NCBI RefSeq assembly: GCF_002159265.1
Contig: NZ_NFHG01000005.1
Span: 62,001-126,000, forward strand
DNA: 64,000 bases
Origin: Flavonifractor sp. An82
GTDB taxonomy: Bacteria > Bacillota > Clostridia > Oscillospirales > Oscillospiraceae
Direction: 5' to 3'
The position numbers and the translations under genes were made by a program. How positions within the stretch are numbered: the stretch's first letter is position 1; each line of letters starts with the position of its first letter. This document shows, piece by piece, positions 43,256 to 53,219 of the stretch. The notes beneath the pieces are model-generated. The model worked only from the letters and a program-made list of their open reading frames with translations. It did not search any database and was not told the DNA's origin.

Positions 43256-44086
43256 TCATAGAGCAGGCAACCTGGTGGACAGCAGTCGCCGGCCCAACCG
43301 CCAGAGCAGGGTGATGCACCCGCAGAAAAGCGCCATGAGCAGGAGCAGCGGCAACTCAAAGAGGAAATACACTGGGATCAGTTCCAGCAGCCATTCCAGT
43401 ACTGGATTTCCCTCCAGTCCGCAGGTGTAGAAGTAGCTGGCCTGCGGAAACACTGTGGCCCGCAGGAGCAGGTTGACCAGGTGGACCGCTCCCCCCAGTA
43501 GAGTGAGCTGCAGCAGCACCCCGGGGGTATCGCCAAAGGAGGGACGGTAGAGGTCCCAGGAAGCCAGGCTGACGGCCACCACCAGCACCAGGCCGTGGAA
43601 GCCGTAGAAGCCAATGGCATTTACCGACAGCAGAGGTATGTCATAAAAGCCCTCCACAGGCAGGGCCATGGCCGCCAGGGAAAAGACAATGCCTCCATAG
43701 AAGCAGAAGGCCCGCAGGGGTCGGGCCGTCCGGCCCTGAAGCAGGGCGGCGGGGACAGAAAGCAGAGCCACCACATTACACGGCTGCAGGGGCAGTTCGT
43801 TCCAGAAGAAGAAGGGATAGTCGGTGACCGCCCACAGCAGGACCTTGTAGATGCACAGCCAGGCCACCGACAGCCCGGCCAGCCCGGCCAGGAAGCGCCG
43901 CCGGAACCGGCAGGGGGATGCTCCTCCCCATCGCCGCTCCATAGGAGCCCGTGCTGCCCCGATGGCCACGGCCAGAGCAACGGCCGCCAGCAGAAGGGCC
44001 CACCATATCCCGCCGCCCACCGAAACCGTCAAATGATGTACCGCAGGAATGTCGCCACCTCCCCCAATACATAATGGATGATGCAC
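43256..44086 (-). CDS. YwaF/TIGR02206-like membrane protein
   Basis: A protein of up to 276 residues with six or seven helices. The PLQPCNVVALLSVPAAL and NAIGFYGFHGLVLVV segments fit the YwaF (TIGR02206) family; function unknown. The start is uncertain: a GTG at 44086 lies inside the preceding gene, while a GGGGGAGGTGG site at about 44060 could serve a TTG or GTG at about 44020-44035. Confidence 0.7.
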   Translation of the reverse strand: MHHPLCIGGGGDIPAVHHLTVSVGGGIWWALLLAAVALAVAIGAARAPMERRWGGASPCRFRRRFLAGLAGLSVAWLCIYKVLLWAVTDYPFFFWNELPLQPCNVVALLSVPAALLQGRTARPLRAFCFYGGIVFSLAAMALPVEGFYDIPLLSVNAIGFYGFHGLVLVVAVSLASWDLYRPSFGDTPGVLLQLTLLGGAVHLVNLLLRATVFPQASYFYTCGLEGNPVLEWLLELIPVYFLFELPLLLLMALFCGCITLLWRLGRRLLSTRLPAL

Positions 44087-45072
44087 AGGCCCCAGATGTT
44101 GCCCTGCTTGTGGTAGAACACACCCAGCACCCCCAGCAGCAGGGTGGCCCCCACCATGAAGGGCAGGCCGTAGGCAATGTGCATCACACCGAACACCAGG
44201 GCGGACACGAATATGGACAGAGCCCCGGCGTGCTTACCGGTGAAGATGCGCCGCAGGTTCTCCTGCATGACGCCCCTGGCCAGAAACTCCTGAAGAATGA
44301 CCGTCAGGGGATAGATCACGTCGGCAAAGGTACCCACGCCCCAGTCCCAGAATGGGGCGCCCTCCGGGAAAAAGCCGGGAGCCGTCCGCAGCAGCACCAC
44401 CTTACCCAGCACCAGCACGACCACGCCGCCAGCGGTGATAAGCAGGTCGGGCAGGAAAGTGGCCCGGGCGTTGGTGACCCGCAGGCCAATGTCCCGGATG
44501 GAGAAACTGGTGGTTTTCAGGATAATGATCAGCATGACCACAGAGATGGCCTCGATCATTTTGGACAGTACCCAGCCCGGCGGCTCAATATTCAGATAGC
44601 GCAGCAGGCTCCAGAAAAACAGGTAGAGGCACACACAGATCATCAGCACGGCAAAAACAATGGAGGCCTCCCGCCGCTGCTGGTTCAATCGGGCAATCTC
44701 GGTAACGTCAGAAAAAAGAGCGACAATGCCAATCTTCTCCCGGCCATCCTCACTGCGGAGGAAGGAGGTGGTCAGACGGAGTCGACGGGTCTCGCCCCCC
44801 GGGGTACGGTAGGGTGCCTCACCGCTGTGGGACCTCTCCTTGTCATAGACTGCGTCCAGAATGAGCTGATGAAAGGCATCATTCTCCTCCGCCCCCTCCC
44901 GGCCAAGAAAGGCCTCCGTATACCGCTGGCCGGTCAGGTCCTGGGGTTCCCCCAGCAAAGCCCGGCCCTGTTCATTGAGGTATAAAATGCGCCCTCGCAT
45001 GTCCAGAGTCAGCACTCCGTCCCGCATATCCCTCAAGATCCGCGGCGTGATCTCGGACACAGTTTGGGTCAT
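44029..45072 (-). CDS. PAS domain fused to a CPBP-family intramembrane protease
   Basis: A 347-residue two-part protein. Residues about 8-120 are a PAS domain (RILRDMRDGVLTLDMRGRIL, LRSEDGREKIGIVALFSDVT). Several helices follow, then the CPBP/abortive-infection-like core: LQEFLARGVMQENL near residue 260 corresponds to the EExxxR motif with the first Glu replaced by Gln, and histidines occur in FGVMHIAYG and CIIHYVLG. CPBP proteins cleave or bind membrane substrates. An N-terminal PAS sensor on such a protease is uncommon. GGGAGGAA precedes the ATG at 45072. Overlaps the YwaF-like gene. Confidence 0.8.
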   Translation of the reverse strand: MTQTVSEITPRILRDMRDGVLTLDMRGRILYLNEQGRALLGEPQDLTGQRYTEAFLGREGAEENDAFHQLILDAVYDKERSHSGEAPYRTPGGETRRLRLTTSFLRSEDGREKIGIVALFSDVTEIARLNQQRREASIVFAVLMICVCLYLFFWSLLRYLNIEPPGWVLSKMIEAISVVMLIIILKTTSFSIRDIGLRVTNARATFLPDLLITAGGVVVLVLGKVVLLRTAPGFFPEGAPFWDWGVGTFADVIYPLTVILQEFLARGVMQENLRRIFTGKHAGALSIFVSALVFGVMHIAYGLPFMVGATLLLGVLGVFYHKQGNIWGLCIIHYVLGEVATFLRYII

Positions 45073-45256
45073 CCGGCGTTCCTCCCGTGTGTAAGATGGT
45101 CTGCCCCACCACATATGGGGTCAAACCAAACCTTTAGGGTTCTTCTTCATTTTAGCAGACTGTCTCCCTCTCCGGGGGCTTTGCGCAGGATTGGCCAACT
45201 GCTGCGCAGAATATGGGACTATTTTCCTAACAGCAGTGGATTACGCCTTTTAAGCG

Positions 45257-45289
45257 AAAAAAGAGCCAGCCTCAAGGCTGGCTCTTTTT
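45257..45289 (-). terminator. Intrinsic terminator, first of two behind tuf
   Basis: AAAAAGAGCCAGCC and GGCTGGCTCTTTTT with a TCAA loop. It lies beyond the duplicated tuf tail. The stretch 45073-45256 left of it shows no gene or clear signal. Confidence 0.85.
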
Positions 45290-45295
45290 CTAAGG

Positions 45296-45328
45296 GAGTA
45301 AATTACTCCTCGATGTCGATAACAGCGC
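45296..45328 (-). pseudogene. Duplicated 3'-end fragment of tuf
   Basis: Thirty-three bases match the end of tuf (45397-45429) with two differences, including the codons for VIDIEE and the TAA stop. The fragment has no start and is only a relic. It is followed, like tuf itself, by an intrinsic terminator, so tail plus terminator occurs twice in tandem. Weaker similarity may extend to about 45352. Confidence 0.7.
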
Positions 45329-45360
45329 TTTTCCTTCGGGCGGACACCCTCCTAAATAAC

Positions 45361-45390
45361 AGAAAGACCTACCCTAGGGCAGGTCTTTCT
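45361..45390 (-). terminator. Intrinsic terminator directly after tuf
   Basis: AGAAAGACCT and AGGTCTTTCT form a 10-bp stem around a further CCCTAGGG palindrome, 14 bases after the tuf stop. The tail GTTATTT is moderately U-rich. Confidence 0.65.
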
Positions 45391-45403
45391 GGAAAGGAGC
45401 AAA

Positions 45404-46606
<1,203 letters not shown>

Positions 46607-46670
46607 TTTGGATATTCCTCCTTAGTTTCTAATCATGGGTAAACCCTGTTTCCACAATAAACGCGAAAAC

Positions 46671-46699
46671 ATTGTATAGCATTGCACAAGAAAATGCAA
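46671..46699 (-). promoter_or_regulatory. Internal promoter in front of tuf
   Basis: On the minus strand TTGCAT, 17 bases, TACAAT in the 127-base fusA-tuf gap, which is otherwise free of genes. It would give tuf extra transcription beyond the operon, as is usual for EF-Tu. Confidence 0.55.
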
Positions 46700-46733
46700 T
46701 ACCTTTGTTGCAGGAAATGCCAAAGGAAGTAAA

Positions 46734-48839
46734 TTAGTCTTCCTTGCGGCCGCGCTCGGCAATGATCTTGTCAGCGATGCTCTTGGGGATCTCCACATAG
46801 CTGTGGGGCTCCATGGAGTACTGGCCGCGGCCCTGGGTGGAGGAACGCAGGTCAGTAGCATAGCCGAACATGCTGGCCAGAGGCACCAGAGCGTCCACCT
46901 GAGTGGCGCCGGGACGGCTCTCCTGGCCCTGGATCATGCCGCGGCGGCTGGTCAGGTCGCCGATGACGTTGCCCAGGTACTCGTCGGGTACGATGACGGA
47001 AACCTTCATCACAGGCTCCAGCAGGACAGGATTGGCCTTGCGCATGGCCTCCTTGAAGGCCATGGAGCCGGCGATCTTAAACGCCATTTCAGAGGAGTCG
47101 ACCTCGTGGTAAGAACCGAAGGTCAGGTGGACCTTCACGTCCACAACGGGATAGCCGGCCAGGATACCCGCCTGCATGGCGCCCTGGATACCGGCGTCGA
47201 CCGCGGGGATATACTCCTTGGGGATGACGCCGCCGGTGATCTCGTTGAGGAACTCGTAGCCCTTGCCGGGCTCGTTGGGCTCGATGGTGATGCGGACGTG
47301 GCCGTACTGGCCCTTACCGCCGGACTGACGAGCATACTTGGTGTCCTGCTCCACAGACTTCTTGATGGTCTCCTTGTAGGCGACCTGGGGAGCGCCAACG
47401 TTGGCCTCCACCTTGAACTCGCGGAGCAGACGGTCGACGATGATCTCCAGATGGAGCTCGCCCATACCAGCAATGATGGTCTGGCCGGTCTCCTCGTCGG
47501 TGTAGGTCTTGAAGGTGGGGTCCTCCTCGGCCAGCTTCACCAGCGCCAGACCCATCTTCTCCTGACCAGCCTTGGTCTTGGGCTCGATGGCGACGCGGAT
47601 AACGGGCTCGGGGAACTCCATGGACTCCAGAATGATGGGAGCCTTCTCATCGCACAGGGTATCGCCGGTGGTGGTGTTCTTCAGACCCACGGCGGCGGCG
47701 ATATCACCGGCATAGACCTCCTCGATGTCCTCACGGTGATTGGCGTGCATCTGCAGGATGCGGCCCATACGCTCCTTCTGGTTCTTGGTGCTGTTGAGCA
47801 CGGAGGAACCGGTGGTGAGCTTACCGGAGTACACGCGGAAGAAGGACAGACGGCCCACATAGGGGTCGGTCATGATCTTAAAGGCCAGAGCGGAGAAGGG
47901 GGCGTTGTCGTCGGCGGGACGCTCGTCCTCTTCCTCGGTGTCGGGGTTGGTGCCCTTGATGGCGGGGATGTCCAGGGGAGAGGGCATGAAGTCCACGATG
48001 GCGTCCAGCAGCTTCTGCACGCCCTTGTTGCGGTAAGAAGTACCGCAGGTCACGGGAACCAGCAGGTTCTCGATGGTGCCCTTACGCAGAGCGCGGCGGA
48101 TCATATCCTCGGGGATGGGCTGCTCCTCCAGGGCCAGCTCCATGATCTCATCGTCGATGTCAGCACAGGCATCGATGAGCTTGGTGCGGTACTCCTGGGC
48201 CAGCTCCATCATGTCGGCGGGGATCTCCTCCACGCGCATATCCTTGCCCAGCTCATCGTAGTAGATGTCGGCGTCCATCTCCACCAGGTCGATGATGCCC
48301 TTGAAGGTATCCTCGGAGCCAATGGGGAGCTGGATGGGCACGGCGTTACACTTCAGGCGATCGTGGATCATGTTGAGCACGTTGTAGAAGTCAGCGCCCA
48401 TGATATCCATCTTGTTGACGTAGATCATGCGGGGGACCTTGTAGTGGTCGGCCTGACGCCACACGGTCTCGGACTGAGGCTCAACGCCGCCCTTGGCGCA
48501 CATGACGGTCACGGAACCGTCCAGCACGCGCAGGGAGCGCTCCACCTCTACGGTAAAGTCCACGTGGCCCGGGGTGTCGATGATGTTGATACGGGTCTGG
48601 GGGAACTGGTTCTTGGAGCCCTTCCAGTAGCAGGTGGTGGCAGCAGAAGTAATGGTGATGCCACGCTCCTGCTCCTGAGCCATCCAGTCCATGGTGGCAG
48701 TACCATCATGGGTCTCACCGATCTTGTAGTTAACGCCGGTGTAGTAGAGGATGCGCTCGGTGGTAGTGGTCTTACCGGCATCGATGTGAGCCATGATGCC
48801 GATGTTTCTGGTATTCTCTAAGGTAACTTTCCTAGGCAT
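46734..48839 (-). CDS. fusA: Elongation factor G
   Basis: A 701-residue translocation GTPase. N-terminal [39 protein letters not shown] and NKMD are the G-domain motifs; domains III-V follow to the usual length. TAAGGAG precedes the start. It lies 11 bases after rpsG. Confidence 0.98.
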   Translation of the reverse strand: MPRKVTLENTRNIGIMAHIDAGKTTTTERILYYTGVNYKIGETHDGTATMDWMAQEQERGITITSAATTCYWKGSKNQFPQTRINIIDTPGHVDFTVEVERSLRVLDGSVTVMCAKGGVEPQSETVWRQADHYKVPRMIYVNKMDIMGADFYNVLNMIHDRLKCNAVPIQLPIGSEDTFKGIIDLVEMDADIYYDELGKDMRVEEIPADMMELAQEYRTKLIDACADIDDEIMELALEEQPIPEDMIRRALRKGTIENLLVPVTCGTSYRNKGVQKLLDAIVDFMPSPLDIPAIKGTNPDTEEEDERPADDNAPFSALAFKIMTDPYVGRLSFFRVYSGKLTTGSSVLNSTKNQKERMGRILQMHANHREDIEEVYAGDIAAAVGLKNTTTGDTLCDEKAPIILESMEFPEPVIRVAIEPKTKAGQEKMGLALVKLAEEDPTFKTYTDEETGQTIIAGMGELHLEIIVDRLLREFKVEANVGAPQVAYKETIKKSVEQDTKYARQSGGKGQYGHVRITIEPNEPGKGYEFLNEITGGVIPKEYIPAVDAGIQGAMQAGILAGYPVVDVKVHLTFGSYHEVDSSEMAFKIAGSMAFKEAMRKANPVLLEPVMKVSVIVPDEYLGNVIGDLTSRRGMIQGQESRPGATQVDALVPLASMFGYATDLRSSTQGRGQYSMEPHSYVEIPKSIADKIIAERGRKED

Positions 48840-48850
48840 ACTCTAACTCC

Positions 48851-49321
48851 TTACCAGCGATAGTGAGCGAACGCCTTGTTGGACTCGGCCATCTTGTGGG
48901 TGTCCTCACGCTTCTTGACAGCGGAGCCAAGGTTGTTGGAGGCATCCATGATCTCGCCGGCCAGACGCTCCTTCATGGTCTTCTCGCTGCGGGCGCGGGA
49001 GTAGTTGGTCAGCCACCGCAGACCCAGGGTCTGACGGCGCTCGGGCCGAACCTCGATAGGCACCTGATAGGTGGCGCCGCCCACGCGGCGGGCCTTAACC
49101 TCCAGGGACGGCATGATGTTCTCCAGAGCGGTGGTGAACACGTCCAGGGGATCCTTCTCGGTCTTCTCCTTGATAATGTCGAAAGCTCCGTAGACCACCT
49201 TCTGGGCCACGCCCTTCTTACCGTCCAGCATGATGCTGTTGACCAGCTTGGTCACCAGGACAGAATTGTAGATAGGATCGGGCAGAACCTCCCGCTTGGG
49301 TACGTTTCCTCTTCTGGGCAC
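48851..49321 (-). CDS. rpsG: 30S ribosomal protein S7
   Basis: A 156-residue primary rRNA-binding protein of the small subunit head. The start is the GTG at 49321 (read as Met) giving [18 protein letters not shown], behind AAGGAGGG; six extra codons upstream have no S7 similarity. KRREDTH-like [20 protein letters not shown] ends the protein. Its 215-base leader contains small hairpins that might bind S7. Confidence 0.97.
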   Translation of the reverse strand: MPRRGNVPKREVLPDPIYNSVLVTKLVNSIMLDGKKGVAQKVVYGAFDIIKEKTEKDPLDVFTTALENIMPSLEVKARRVGGATYQVPIEVRPERRQTLGLRWLTNYSRARSEKTMKERLAGEIMDASNNLGSAVKKREDTHKMAESNKAFAHYRW

Positions 49322-49536
49322 TTTGCTTCCCTCCTTCATAGTATGATTTCATAGGTACTCGAAGGCGTATAAACGCCCCCGTGTAAGACAAGTGCCTGCT
49401 TGTCCAGTGCCTCACAGGAAAACATCCCTATATCTATAGGAAACGCTTCTGCAAGGACAACTGCCTTGCGCGATTGCGCGTTAATTCGATTCATGCGGCT
49501 GCAAACTTGCAGCGTGATTGGAAGTAATGGTTTAAA

Positions 49537-49959
49537 TTACTTCTTGCCGGCCTTGGGCCGCTTGGCGCCGTACTTGGAACGGCCCTGCATGCGGTTGGCA
49601 ACGCCCTGGGCATCCAGAGTACCGCGGATGATGTGGTAACGAACACCGGGCAGGTCCTTAACACGGCCGCCGCGGATCATGACCACGGAGTGCTCCTGCA
49701 GGTTGTGACCAACACCGGGAATGTAAGCGGTCACTTCGTAGCCGTTGGTCAGACGCACACGGGCGATCTTACGCAGCGCGGAGTTAGGCTTCTTCGGGGT
49801 GGAGGTACGAACAGCGGTGCACACACCTCTCTTCTGGGGAGAAGGCAGGTCGGTCTCGCGGTTCTTCAGGGTGTTCAGGCCCTTCTGCATAGCAGGAGAA
49901 TTGGACTTGTAGGTCACGGCCTCACGTCCCTTGCGAACGAGCTGGTTAAACGTAGGCAT
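49537..49959 (-). CDS. rpsL: 30S ribosomal protein S12
   Basis: A 140-residue decoding-site protein. [13 protein letters not shown], the streptomycin-region [11 protein letters not shown] and [20 protein letters not shown] are canonical, with the lysine at the common streptomycin-sensitive position. AAAGGAGG precedes the start. The unusual gap of about 215 bases to rpsG holds inverted repeats (for example near 49363 and 49432) but no gene. Confidence 0.98.
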   Translation of the reverse strand: MPTFNQLVRKGREAVTYKSNSPAMQKGLNTLKNRETDLPSPQKRGVCTAVRTSTPKKPNSALRKIARVRLTNGYEVTAYIPGVGHNLQEHSVVMIRGGRVKDLPGVRYHIIRGTLDAQGVANRMQGRSKYGAKRPKAGKK

Positions 49960-50033
49960 GGTTTTCCTCCTTTCTTTGTTTCTGAGAAATATATTTTAAC
50001 GGAATAATCAGAAATTATACCGTTAAAACCAAA

Positions 50034-50276
50034 TCAGTGCAGCAGCGCGGCCACCGCGCTGCCCACGGCGATACCGCAGGCGGAGCCAAGCTCCTTCATC
50101 TGCGCTACCTGCTCCACAGGAACGCCCTTCTCAGCGCACAGCGCTTCCACCGGGGCGGTCACCGCCGGATCGGCGTCCTGGGCCAGGAAGACCACAGCGG
50201 CCCGGCCATCGTCGATGGCGCGGCGGGTCTGCTTGACCCCCACCACTTTGGCGCCCTGTTTGAGTTGTGTCAGCAT
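50034..50276 (-). CDS. L7Ae-family ribosomal protein (YbxF-like)
   Basis: An 80-residue RNA-binding protein of the L7Ae/L30e family, first gene of the str operon as in Bacillus. Sequence VVGVKQTRRAIDDGRAAVVF and the LGSACGIAVGSAVAAL end fit. Members bind kink-turn RNA. The start MLTQLKQG follows GGGAGG; the frame extends 40 codons further through the leader but without similarity. Confidence 0.92.
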   Translation of the reverse strand: MLTQLKQGAKVVGVKQTRRAIDDGRAAVVFLAQDADPAVTAPVEALCAEKGVPVEQVAQMKELGSACGIAVGSAVAALLH

Positions 50277-50278
50277 TG

Positions 50279-50354
50279 GGTATGCCTCCCGTTCCTTGAT
50301 ATCCCGGGAGTTCCGGGCTTTTCCGGCCCGTCGGTTCCCTTCCGCAGGCATACC
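50279..50354 (-). promoter_or_regulatory. str leader with segment complementary to the ribosome site
   Basis: In the leader RNA GGTATGCCT (50346-50354) can pair with AGGCATACC (50279-50287), which overlaps the GGGAGG site of ybxF. The first segment can instead form its own small hairpin GCAGG-TATG-CCTGC. Two exclusive folds that expose or hide the ribosome site suggest feedback control of the operon. Confidence 0.45.
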
Positions 50355-50367
50355 TGCGCAATTCCGG

Positions 50368-50396
50368 ATTATATCATACCCCAAAATGTAAGTCAA
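50368..50396 (-). promoter_or_regulatory. str operon promoter
   Basis: On the minus strand TTGACT, 17 bases, TATAAT, close to perfect sigma-A consensus. Transcript start about 85 bases before ybxF. Confidence 0.85.
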
Positions 50397-50452
50397 TCAG
50401 AAAATCACTGGATTTTCCAACAGTTTCGGGGCGTTTCCCGTCGGAATGCCGA

Positions 50453-50481
50453 GGGGCGGCGTACCCACGGCACGCCGCCCC
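50453..50481 (-). terminator. GC-rich stem-loop after the yfcC gene
   Basis: GGGGCGGCGT and ACGCCGCCCC form a perfect 10-bp stem, 27 bases past the yfcC-type stop. A U tract is missing. It separates the sigma-54 operon from the str promoter. Confidence 0.5.
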
Positions 50482-50507
50482 TGGTTGGGGAGTACTATAA
50501 GGAAGGC

Positions 50508-51899
50508 TCAGAAGGGTCCGTAGCCGATCTGGTTGGCGATGACGATGAGGACAAAGCCGGAGGCGATCAGGCAGGCGTAGACCTTCCAGGCGAACTTGAA
50601 CCAGCGGCCGTAGTCCATGCCGCACAGGGAGAGCTGCAGCAGGGCGGCGGTGGGCCAGAAGGTGTTGGTGAAGCCGTCGCCGTACTGGTAGGCCAGCACC
50701 AGCACCTGCTGGTTGATGCCCAGCACCTGGCCCAGGGGCTGGAGGATGGGCATCATGACCACGGCCTTGCCGCTGCCGGAGGCCACGAAGAAGTTGAAGC
50801 CGGTGACGAACAGGAAGATGATGAGCAGGGTGATGATGGGGCTCTGGCCCTGGAGCACGCCGGACACGGAGTGGATGATGGTGTCGGTGATGTTGCCCTC
50901 GGCGAGGAGGACGGACACGGCCCGGCTGAAGCCGATGACCATGGTGGGGGCGATGGTGCCGGCCATGCCCTTGCCGAACTCCACGCAGGCCTGGGAGGGG
51001 TTGATGCGGAACAGGATGACGCCGATGATGGTCACGGGGAAGTAGATGGCGGCGATCTCAGGCAGGCCCCAGGCCCACTGGAGGGAGCCCACCACGGTGA
51101 GCAGCACGGTGGCCAGGAAGAGGACGATCAGGATCACCCGCTTGCCGTCGAAGGCCAGGCCCTTCTCGAACTCCATGGGGGCGGTCTGCTCCTCCAGGTA
51201 GTTCTCGCCCATGATGCTGTTCTTGGCGTCCTTCTTGATCTTGATGCAGTAGCGCAGCAGGAAGAACAGGGCGATGATGTAGAACACCACCAGGCCCACG
51301 GCGCGGAAGCCGATGCCGGAGTACATGGGCAGGCCCACCAGGGTCTGGGCCACGCCGGTGGTATAGGGGTTGACCATGCCGCAGGTGAAGCCCACGGCGC
51401 TGGAGAGCATGATGACGGCGGTGCCCACCATCTTGTCATACCCCAGGGTGATGAACAGGGAGATGATGATGGGATAGAAGGGATAGAGGGCGTCCAGATA
51501 GCCGATGACGCCCAGGCCGGTGAACAGGGTGAAGAACACCACCACCATGACGATGGCCTTGCCGTTGGTCTTCTGGATCATGGCCTGGATGCCGGCGGAG
51601 AAAGCGCCGGTCATGTTGATGATCTGGATGCAGCCGCTGATGAGCAGCACGGAGCCGATGATGTTGGAGCTCTCCACGATGCCCTGGTGGAGGGAGGTGA
51701 AGAACTGCAGGAAGCCCACCGGGGTCTGGTCAATGTAGGTGAAGTTGTTGGGGTCCACCGCGCCGCTGGCGTCGCGGGCGTAGGTGCCGGCGGGGATGAT
51801 GTAGGTCATGGCCGTGATGATCAGCATCAGGACCAGGATGACGATGTACACGTGGGGGAGACTGAAGCCTCTCTTTTTCTTTTCCAGAGTGTTACCCAT
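50508..51899 (-). CDS. yfcC: YfcC-family membrane transporter
   Basis: A 463-residue integral membrane protein of the YfcC/DcuC-like superfamily with about 12 helices. It begins MGNTLEKKKRGFSLPHVYIV, then the IIPAGTYARD motif typical of the family; SSAVGFTCGMVNPYTTGVAQ and FFVASGSGKAVVMMPILQPL are further signatures. Family members are thought to move amino acids, peptides or short-chain acids, but proven substrates are few. It follows two hydrolase genes under a sigma-54 promoter, so it probably imports their substrate or exports a product. GAGGAGG precedes the start. Confidence 0.88.
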   Translation of the reverse strand: MGNTLEKKKRGFSLPHVYIVILVLMLIITAMTYIIPAGTYARDASGAVDPNNFTYIDQTPVGFLQFFTSLHQGIVESSNIIGSVLLISGCIQIINMTGAFSAGIQAMIQKTNGKAIVMVVVFFTLFTGLGVIGYLDALYPFYPIIISLFITLGYDKMVGTAVIMLSSAVGFTCGMVNPYTTGVAQTLVGLPMYSGIGFRAVGLVVFYIIALFFLLRYCIKIKKDAKNSIMGENYLEEQTAPMEFEKGLAFDGKRVILIVLFLATVLLTVVGSLQWAWGLPEIAAIYFPVTIIGVILFRINPSQACVEFGKGMAGTIAPTMVIGFSRAVSVLLAEGNITDTIIHSVSGVLQGQSPIITLLIIFLFVTGFNFFVASGSGKAVVMMPILQPLGQVLGINQQVLVLAYQYGDGFTNTFWPTAALLQLSLCGMDYGRWFKFAWKVYACLIASGFVLIVIANQIGYGPF

Positions 51900-51949
51900 T
51901 CTCAAAAACCTCCTCAAGCGTGTTCTCCGGCATGGCCGGAGGGGTGTGC

Positions 51950-53173
51950 TTACTTATCCGCGTGCTTGTTCAGCCACTCCACGGCGCAGTTGGCCAGGAT
52001 GGCGGCGCCCAGGGGGAGGGCGCTCTCGTCCAGCACCATGTTGGGGTTGTGCAGGGGGTAGTGGTCCGGAGCGCCGGCGCCCATGAAGGCGTAGAAGCCG
52101 GGCACCAGCCGGGTCACGTGGCCGAAGTCCTCGGCCCCCTTCATGGGGGGCACGGGCTTCACGTTGCCCTGGCCCAGGATCTCCTCCACGAAGGGCACCA
52201 GCTCGGCGGAGAACTCCGGGTTGCACACGGTGCTGGGGGTCTTGAGCACCCGGGTGGTGTAGGTGCCGTGCCAGGCCGCCACGTAGTGGTCCAGGATCTC
52301 GGGAATCCGCTCGATCAGGTGGTCATAGGCCTCGGGGCTGAGGGTGCGGAAGGAGACCATGATCTCCGCCGTGTCGGGGATGATGTTGGAGGCGTGGCCG
52401 CCGTTGAGGGCGCCCACCGTCATGGTGGCGAAGGCCTCGGGGTCCACCTCCCGGGGGATGAGCATGTTCAGGGCGGAGCACACCTGGGTGGCGATGTTCA
52501 CCGGGTCGATGGTCTTCTGGGGCTCGGAGGAGTGGCCGCCCTTGCCCTGGATGCTGATGATGAAGGTGGCCATGGCGCCGGAGGCCACGCCGGGGGAGTA
52601 GTCCAGCCTGCCCACCTCCACCTGGGGCCCCACGTGGAGGGCCATGGCGGCGTCCACCTTGGGATTCTCCAGCAGGCCGTCCTCCACCATGGTGCGGGAG
52701 CCGTAACCCATCTCCTCGCCGGGCTGGAACATGAGCTTCACGGTGCCGGGCAGCTCATCCTCCATGTCCTTCAGGATCTGGGCCGCCCCCAGCAGCATGG
52801 CGGCGTGGGCGTCGTGGCCGCACATGTGGGCGGTGTTCCCCTGGGAGGCGAAGTCCAGGCCGGTGGTCTCCTCCATGGGCAGGCCGTCCATGTCCGCCCG
52901 CAGGAGGATGCAGGGGCCGCCCCTGCCGATGACGCCCACCACGCCGGTGGAGGTGGGGGCGTCGGGGTAGCCGGCGAACACCATCTTCTCCCGGTCCTCG
53001 GCGGAGTGGACGCCGCAGTCCCGGTGGTCGATGCCCAGCTCCGTCAGGCGCTTCTTCACGTACTCCGCCGTCTTGGGGGTGTACACGCCCACCTCGGGGA
53101 TCTGGTGGAGGCAGCGGCGGTCGGCCACGATCTGCTCCTGGAGTGCCCTGGCCTTTTCCAGCATCTCTTTCAT
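51950..53173 (-). CDS. M20-family amidohydrolase (hippurate/N-acyl amino acid hydrolase type)
   Basis: A 407-residue dinuclear metal amidohydrolase. RADMDGLPMEE, HMCGHDAHAAMLLGAA, FQPGEEMGYGSRTM and GAEDFGHVTRL cover the metal ligands and the catalytic Glu, and the lid domain lies between about 190 and 300. Relatives split N-acyl amino acids, hippurate or aminobenzoyl-glutamate. AAAGGAGCG precedes the start. It sits between a second amidohydrolase and a transporter. Confidence 0.92.
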   Translation of the reverse strand: MKEMLEKARALQEQIVADRRCLHQIPEVGVYTPKTAEYVKKRLTELGIDHRDCGVHSAEDREKMVFAGYPDAPTSTGVVGVIGRGGPCILLRADMDGLPMEETTGLDFASQGNTAHMCGHDAHAAMLLGAAQILKDMEDELPGTVKLMFQPGEEMGYGSRTMVEDGLLENPKVDAAMALHVGPQVEVGRLDYSPGVASGAMATFIISIQGKGGHSSEPQKTIDPVNIATQVCSALNMLIPREVDPEAFATMTVGALNGGHASNIIPDTAEIMVSFRTLSPEAYDHLIERIPEILDHYVAAWHGTYTTRVLKTPSTVCNPEFSAELVPFVEEILGQGNVKPVPPMKGAEDFGHVTRLVPGFYAFMGAGAPDHYPLHNPNMVLDESALPLGAAILANCAVEWLNKHADK

Positions 53174-53219
53174 ATCAAAAACGCTCCTTTCCCGCGTTCA
53201 CGCGCGTTCCGGCGCGCCC

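Noticed and set aside
45180-45210. Sigma-54-like element upstream of the PAS-CPBP gene
   Set aside because: TGGCCAATCCTGCGCA has the GG-N10-GC spacing, but the TT of the -12 box is GC and no activator gene is adjacent.
46803-48821. A 672-codon plus-strand frame opposite fusA
   Set aside because: Antisense to fusA with the same repetitive Gly/Leu/Val/His composition.
49340-49536. Small RNA gene in the rpsL-rpsG gap
   Set aside because: Several short hairpins are present, but there is no promoter or terminator inside the operon gap, so a leader role for rpsG is simpler.
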